From Gastrodia elata (Eukaryota > Streptophyta > Magnoliopsida > Asparagales > Orchidaceae): a DNA stretch of 64,000 nucleotides. Location: NCBI GenBank assembly GCA_016760335.1, contig CM028678.1, positions 5,402,501 through 5,466,500 on the forward strand, given 5' to 3'. The notes below the pieces were generated by a model. It was not told the DNA's origin, made no database searches, and saw only the letters and a list, made by a program, of their open reading frames with translations. Position numbers and translations under genes: made by a program. Below are positions 53,201 through 61,300 of this stretch, piece by piece (position 1 is the first letter of the stretch; every line of letters begins with the position of its first letter).

Positions 53201-56200
53201 TTCTTTCTGAATAAACCATTGATTCCCTGCTTGCAGTATAATAGGGTCAATAGAGCTTAGGGAGATGATGTTTAGAGTTGGGGGTGTCTTAGTCGTAATT
53301 TGGGTTAGCTAATATTGGAATTAGGTGCTAGTTTCATATTCACTGTGTTTCGATGTAGGACAGTGGCATCTGATTGTAGTATTTACTTATCCAAACTGCT
53401 AGAGATATTCTTAATCCAGAGATCATTCTTGATTGTTTTTCTCTCAAAGCTTTCTCGAGAAGGTTGGTGGATCAGCCTTGTTTTGCTTTTGCTGTTGCGC
53501 CTTTGCAGTGGATCTATTTTTCAGTAGTCAGGTTGTGGCCTCAGTCGACGGGGTTCGGTTCCGGTTTAAGCCTTTGGGTTAGGTTTGTGAGGAATGTTCT
53601 GGTGACTCTGAATTTTGTTTGATCTTTGATGTTGAGCTTTATTTCTTTCTTCGGTTGAGATGGTTTCAGTACCTTCTCACATGTCAAGTTGATGTCGGGT
53701 CTCTGGGCTCTATATTTTGATTGTCTTTTATGTAATTGAATGTTACTTTTGTTAAGTTAACCTTTCAGTGGTATGCCATGTGTTAATTTTTTTGGGTTTT
53801 GTTTGTTTTTTTTTTCTTTTTCTTTTTCTTTTCCTTTAGCTTTGTTTTCTTTTCTAAGTTTGCTTGTAATCAACCAAAGCCACTTTTGATTTTCATTATT
53901 AATAAAATTTGGCAACTTAAAAAAAATGATTACCATGAATATTATATATATATATATATATATATATTATGTTTGAACAAGGTTCTACACGTCTCATCGA
54001 CTGAGCTTCTGCACAGCTCGAGTGGTCTCACAAATGACGTTCAACTCATCTCGTCACTAAGCTTCTTGTTACCGGTTGGTAGAATCTGACCATCTTCCAG
54101 TTCATCACAAAGCGTGCAGTGGCAACTTCGACACCATTATCATTTCGTGAAGCTCTGCGAGGTAAAACCTATTTAGTATCTGCGAGGTAAAACTGCCCTA
54201 TACTTTCTAACGATGAAATCTAAAGGCTAGCCAAAACCTTTTAATTGCTAGCTTGTAGGAAAATTTGAAAATGGGAGACCGTCAATGGTAGCCATTCACA
54301 AGTTTCTACATAGCCTAGGGTTATCAAAAACTTACAGCGCGGGATTAGTTGATTACCAGCACATCCTCATCAAACTTCCAAGTGAAGCAGATTATATGAG
54401 ATTATTTGCTAGAGGTTCATACTTCATCAAAAGTTGTTTCATGAAAAAGTCTTGAAATGGACGGCGTCCTTCGACCCAAGGAGTGAACCTCCATTGTCCC
54501 CGTCTGTATAAATTTTCCTCTTCTCAAGGTCAACTTGAAGATACATTCAATACTATTTGCTCTGGGTTCGTACTTTGGCAAGCCGCTTAAAGTTGATTTC
54601 GCTACTACCAACCACCCCAGTCCATCGGTGGTGCACGCTATGGTCTCACTGAAAACTTTCAATCATAAACAATGATTGGAAATGAGAAGAATGGATATTC
54701 ACAAGAATGCGATTTTGAGAATCATTCTCATTGTTCGACTATCAGTCATGATGTGACAAATTGTTATCGTCCCCATCCGCAACTCAGATTTAAATCTAAG
54801 GCAAATGAGACTCCCTCCTACATAAAAAAGGAGCAACATGTATATATCGGTCAAAGAGTAATGGCAATGTTGTGATGGAAGAGAATCTCGGAGTTTTCAC
54901 AGAGATTGAAGAGAAAAAGTGTTTGGAGATAACTGCTCCAATGTGTTCCCATCCGAATGCAAAATGAGTCATATATCCTATGGATGTGGTGATGGAATTG
55001 GATGCCATCCTTGATTTTCCAGAGTTGCAGAACAATGCTGGAGGTGAGCTGGTAGACGCTCTTGTGCTCTGTGCGCAGGGTACTTTAGCTGCTGAGTTAG
55101 TCGACACTGTTAAAGACTGTATTCCGTGTAATGTTGGTGTAGGGGTAGATGTTGCTCAACCGGAGCCATACACTACTCCTAGAGAAGAGGAGTTGATGTC
55201 AGTGTACAACAACTTCTCTTGAATCAACTTAAAGGCAAACCTAACTCAATACCAGAGTTCCTGAAGATGTGAATCAAAACGAATGGTGCCCCGGACGTGG
55301 TTGTGAAGCCCATCCGTGGTTTGTAACACGGGCCAATAATTTGGATTTAATGATGTTGGATGTATCAACGACATGCTTCAAAGTAGGGTGTCTAATATTA
55401 ATGAAGTTTTGAGTGAGCGAGCTTCCTCATTGAATAAGTAGAATCGGTCCTCAATCCTTTCGCTGAGAAACTCGTTCCTTAATCTAAGGTGGGGGCCTAA
55501 GAGTTGAAGATGGATTCTAGTTTCAAAAAGGGGGATTCTTCAACAACGGATCATGATTTTGATAGAATTATAAAGATATAAGAAAAAACAAAAAATAAAA
55601 AAGTTAAAGAAATGATCCACACCCAAATATTACTTCATATAAAAGAAAAGGTCGTTGAAAACTTTCAGAAGGTTACTTTAGCTCATGTGGAATTGCTTAT
55701 CTCGTCATGTTTTCATCTGTCACTTTTATTGAAATCTCTGATGCGAGATCTTCTAGGAGGGTTTGGTGGTCGTTTTGCATTTCTTTTTTATGTTTTTTTT
55801 TTCCTTTTTTTTCTTGGAGGCCACCAAACACGCCTGTTATATTTTGTCTAAGTATTAATATAAAAGCTAGCAAATGTTCTCCAATATATATATAAATATA
55901 TATATATATATGCACATGTTTTTTTCATTTATCCTGGGATACCTATTTTTAAGGCCGAAAGAAATACTTATTCTTTAATAAACTGATTGGAAAATTTTTA
56001 AAAGGATTAGAGGCTGGGAGAGCAAATTTCTCTCCCAAGGTGGTAGACTCACCCTAATCAAATTTATTCTCAACACAATTCCCCTCTATTGGCTTGAAGT
56101 CTACTCCCCTACCAAGGGCGTTTTGAAAAAAATCAGTATTTCTATAACAAGTTCCTTAGGTTCCATGCTAATGGGTCAAAATGATTTGGACAAGTTGGGA

Positions 56201-58330
56201 GGATATCACTTATCCTTTGAATGAAGGTGGTCTTGCCTGAGGAGTCTTGATGCTCTGCATAATTCTCTATCACTAAAATTTTGGTGGAAGTTTCGAACTT
56301 CTAAGTCCATTTAGGTCTTTCTTTTGGCTAAATATTGTGCTTCTACTCATTATATCCTTGTTTCTAATAAAATCATTGATTCCTTAACTTGAGAGCGGGT
56401 GATGGGGATTAGAGAGTATGGAAAACCTTATTTCTTGAGAAAATTTTGATTCTTCCACTGCTTTCTGGTGCGACTCTTGAAATAGTGTGGGTACTCTAAA
56501 AGACATGCACTCCCATCTTTCCTAAGCTCACATTAGGTGATTGTTTATAAGCCAACAATAATTGGGACGCTGATTTGATTAAAAGAATTATTCTGATTCA
56601 CCTCCTTGAAAATATCCTTGTGGTCAGTCCTATTTTAAGTCCCTCCAAAGTTGCTACGACTGACATCATTACCAAGAGTAAATTAAACCTTTAGCGGGCT
56701 TGGCACATTTCTAGAAAGCACAAATCCCCCACTTTTAATCATTAGTTTTAGCATAATAATTTACATAACATCATCAGCCTTCTAATTTGGAGATTGCATC
56801 ATAATCAATCAGTGTTGACTCGGAATTAATTTTAAAAGGGTTCAATCTACCTTATAAATTTCATTGTTGTAATCTTTTCAGTGCGGATTGTGAATCCATT
56901 GACCATTTGTTTATTAATAACAACCATAGTTACAAAACATAGAAACATTTGAGCATTTAATTCAGAGGATTGTTATTTTTACTCTAGCATTCATAGCCTC
57001 CTTGAAAGATGGAACTTCTATTCCTCGAAAAAAAAAACAAGCTTCATGTTGGAAATTTGTTAGATGGTTACACTATTTGGAACATTTGGGATATTAGAAA
57101 TAAAGCTAAATATCATAAGATCAGCGGATTGAGATGTCGATCAGATTCTTAAAACTTTCCTCCCAAAACTTTTAGCTGGAAAACAATTAACTTTGTTAAA
57201 TTTAAAAGCTTATTTGTGGCTTATGGTTAACCTGTTTTGGTTGTTTTGGTAGTTTGGTAGTCTGGTCTACTTTTTATCTTTGGCTGATCGTTGTGAACAA
57301 TCTGTTTGTTGTTCTAATTGGTTGAATTATTGTATGAGAATGATGATGTGTCTGGTGCCTATCATCGGTTCCTTGGTCATGTTTGATTTCTGAAATCTTG
57401 GTTGATTATCTTATCCTACGGTTCTCTTGTTTTATTTGTTGAGGAGCTGGATGGATTTGAGATTAATGGTGATCACTTTCTGCTTGTTATTGTTCTATGT
57501 GTTATAATCTAGACTTGTAGCTAGCAGTTTATTATTCATATTAGAATCCTCTGGCTATGTTGCTGGGGCCTTCTGAAGAATGATCTTCTGGATATTTTAA
57601 ATCTGCTTGTTGATGATTTGAATTGCTTTCTTTGGGGTATGGATTTTGGTTGTGGTGAAGATCGTTTAGATCAGGCAGCTCTGGTGCCTCAGAGCTGCAA
57701 GAGATGCTTGGTCTACTGCTCAACTTTGAAGATCCATTATTCGACTTTTAGGGTCCTGTCTGATGGTTTGATCTGTTTTTTTATCATTGCTGCTAGTCCT
57801 TGGTGTTATATTTTTGTTTATTTTTAGTTACTTTTACTAATTTTTGCTATTTTGCTTGTTTCTTTTTTGTTTGAAAGGACCTTTTAGGGTACACCTGGGT
57901 CCTTTCTTTTGGGATTGATTTCAGGCTTTTAGTTCTAAGAGCTTTGTAATCTCTCATCCCTTTTGTATCTTCTTTTGCTTTTCAATAAAACTTTCAAGTT
58001 TGGAAAAAAATTAAATATATATATATATATATATGTATGTATGAATATATGTTAAAACTATCATATATAAATATGTGTCTTTTCTACATATATGTATATA
58101 TGCATACCCATATATATAGAGAGGTATATGATTGAGTATAAACTTTACAAAATTATTATTTTTTCATAATATCTATGCTATGTTTTTCCTTAAGAGTTAA
58201 TCTCATGGTTTGTATATTAATATACATAATTTGAAACTTATATAGTATATCAAATGAAAATTAATGATATTTGAAAGATAATATTTGTAATCTAAGAATA
58301 TATGATTAAAATATATGCATAAATATATTG

Positions 58331-58370
<40 letters not shown>

Positions 58371-61300
58371 ATGCTTATAGATATATATGAATACATATTC
58401 TAGTACATTTTCTAACTTTACAGAAATTACAAATTGTGAGCTTAAAAGCTCTAGTTTTCCTTAGAATTGATTGTCGATATTTTCATATACGTAGAATTTA
58501 TAATTTTATTTAGTACCTTTCGTGTAGCAAACTTAGTTTAAATATATTTCATATTCATTAAATTTGCATATTAATAAAGTAGTAAATCTTACCCTTCGAA
58601 GCATTGAGATGACATCTTCAATGGAAGATAAAGCATTATATGATGATTCTAGATGGGCATCACTCCCAAATGCAGTTAACAAAGGAAGTGATAAGGATAT
58701 GCTGAAAAAAAGACTTATGATCTGCAAATTAAAAAAGCAGGCATGAGGATTAACATGTTTTTATATTTAAAAATAAGAATATTGTAACATTCAATAAGAC
58801 AATGTATATGCTTCATCCACACACCTGAACTGCAACTTTTCTAACCTCTGAACTCACATCTGCACACCTTGGAATATAAGTTATTATCCTCTCTCCAATA
58901 CTCAAAGAGTCCCGACATGGCAGTACATATACAGCTGGTAACAAACAAATCAGAATAAAATTAATTCACATAACAATTAACACGAAAAATTAAACACAAC
59001 TTCTGCACTTACATGCAAAGGTTGAGAATTTTTTTTGCTTTGAATTTTCAGTTTGTACATTGTGTGTGCAACTAGAAAGACACCCAAGCCCACATATTCC
59101 ACCAGAGCAAAGAGCTCGGAACTTGAGAAGCATTTCATGCACAGCAAGGCAGCCTCTTCTTCTCTCATGCTCCACAGCAGACAAAACATATGTATCTATC
59201 TTTCTAAGAATATACAGGAGTTGATCGGCTCGACTCTTGCCGTCTTCACCACTAGGAAATTATTGCAAAAAAGGTTACATAAAATCATATTAACCACATG
59301 GTATGACTTAATGCAGCTGTCATAACCACCAAATAATTTCTTGATTACTGATTTATCTCCAGAAAAAAATATTTTCTAGGATTTGCTTTGCCACAAGTTT
59401 GTTTTATTTCATACAGGGTATATACTGCAAGAGCATTCTATTATATTTATCAGTACAATTTTCTTCCATAATAAATCACATGGTTTTTTTATGTATGATT
59501 TGCATTTTTGTAATTCAAAAAATTGCAAAGCGTTTAGTACAATGTTTCATGTTTAATCAAAGTTTCTTGTTGATTTGGTGTTGTTGACCTTTGTGAAAGA
59601 CATTTATCAGGTAATGCGGAGAGATAGTGCTGCACCAGATATTGAATCAATCATAATAGAACAAATTGTACCAATTTAATATCAAGAATTATAATATCTG
59701 ATTCTGTATTTGCTATGAATGCCATAATACCATCTTGTGTTGGACTGATAATGTTTTCCGTAATTTTGTTATTTAACTATAAAATATATAACAGTTCAAA
59801 CTAAGAAATAATTTCTTTTTGCATCATTTAAATGGCTCATATAAACTTAGATATATCAACTCATATAGTCCATCGTTTGACCAATAAAGTTAATGGCCCA
59901 AATGATAGATTTCAGAGGAAGTTCATTGTTCCAAAGATCTACGATGGGCACCATCCCAATGACGGTCTTAACACCTGTTCTATGTTTGAAAATCTCATCC
60001 AGATAATGTTTTCACTGTTTGAACAATGAAAAAACCTAAAAAATTTATGCATAATCATTTTTTTTAAATGATCTTGTGCATACGCTGCACGTTGGTCAAA
60101 CCCTCTTGTTTAGTAAAGGGAAAGCAAATACAAAGGGAGTTATAAGGTTTAACTAAATTTAAGTGTAGAGACTCTTGAACAAAAATATAAAGAACAAGAA
60201 TGCAGCTATAAGCTATGTCCATAACTTCAAATAAGGTTTATGTTTTCCATTTTTGATTATTTAAATATTAAAGAGAGTGCATAGAAGCTACCACTTGGCC
60301 CATCTGAGTGCACTACAACAGCTCAAAATTGTTCATTATCAACGAAGTCATAGTTAAGCCATTTTCTATATATAGCTTAGGTTTTTAAGCAGTGGAGAAA
60401 TATTTAAATCTCTTTGTCTACAAAAATTAAGCAATTATTATCAAGCAAATATCCTTCAGGCAAAAAAACTAGTTCTTGAGAGCATTGTTGACATAGACTC
60501 GACAGAGGCCTCAAGTAACCTGTGAGATTCAAAAGTCAGAAAAATCGAAGGGGTAATGACGCAAAGCCTCCCTACCTACACTTATAAAAAAGTAAATGAC
60601 ATAGCATCAACCTAGGCAATGTATAAACTGTAAACATACTTTTGTGAACCAACAGTTGAGACTGCTGATGCAACAAAGAATGGTTGATGTTGAGGAGGCT
60701 CCATAATATAATGATATTGAAGCAACACCGTTTTTATCAGGGTTCTACCTCATTTTTTTGTCTTTCTCAACCGTTGTTAGCTTTCATAAAGGATCTACTT
60801 AAATTCCAAGAAAAATAAGAAAAATTGTACGAGGGAGAGACTATAAATGATTTGGGAGTTTATGAATATTACGAACAACAAGCATTAAATCTACAATGTT
60901 GGATCCATGAAAAACCAGCCTCTTGCATTAAAGTTCATTCTAACACTCAACATGGATAATGGTTCATTTGTTGGTCAGCAAAGTTTCTTACTTCATGTTG
61001 GGTGATTATATTCTAGTTAGGTTTGAAACAAAGTTCATGTAGCTTATTTGACTTAATGGTCTCTTCATACCATGACTGGACTTTGTTTAACCGTATTAAT
61101 AAGCTTTGGTCATGTAAATTGGGCTATCATTTTTTATTACATTTGTACAAATGCAATGAGATAATATTAATGTTGTCCACTGATACCATCCCTAACGAAC
61201 ACACTCCTAAAACATCAACATGGACACCTTCAGAAAAAAAAGAACACATCAAACTGGACACATGGAATTTCCAAGCACAACTGCTCCAATTTAAGAATTT

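Noticed and set aside
54980..55222. Plausible-looking 80-residue acidic ORF
   Set aside because: It is the acidic tail of LINE D ORF1, not an independent gene.
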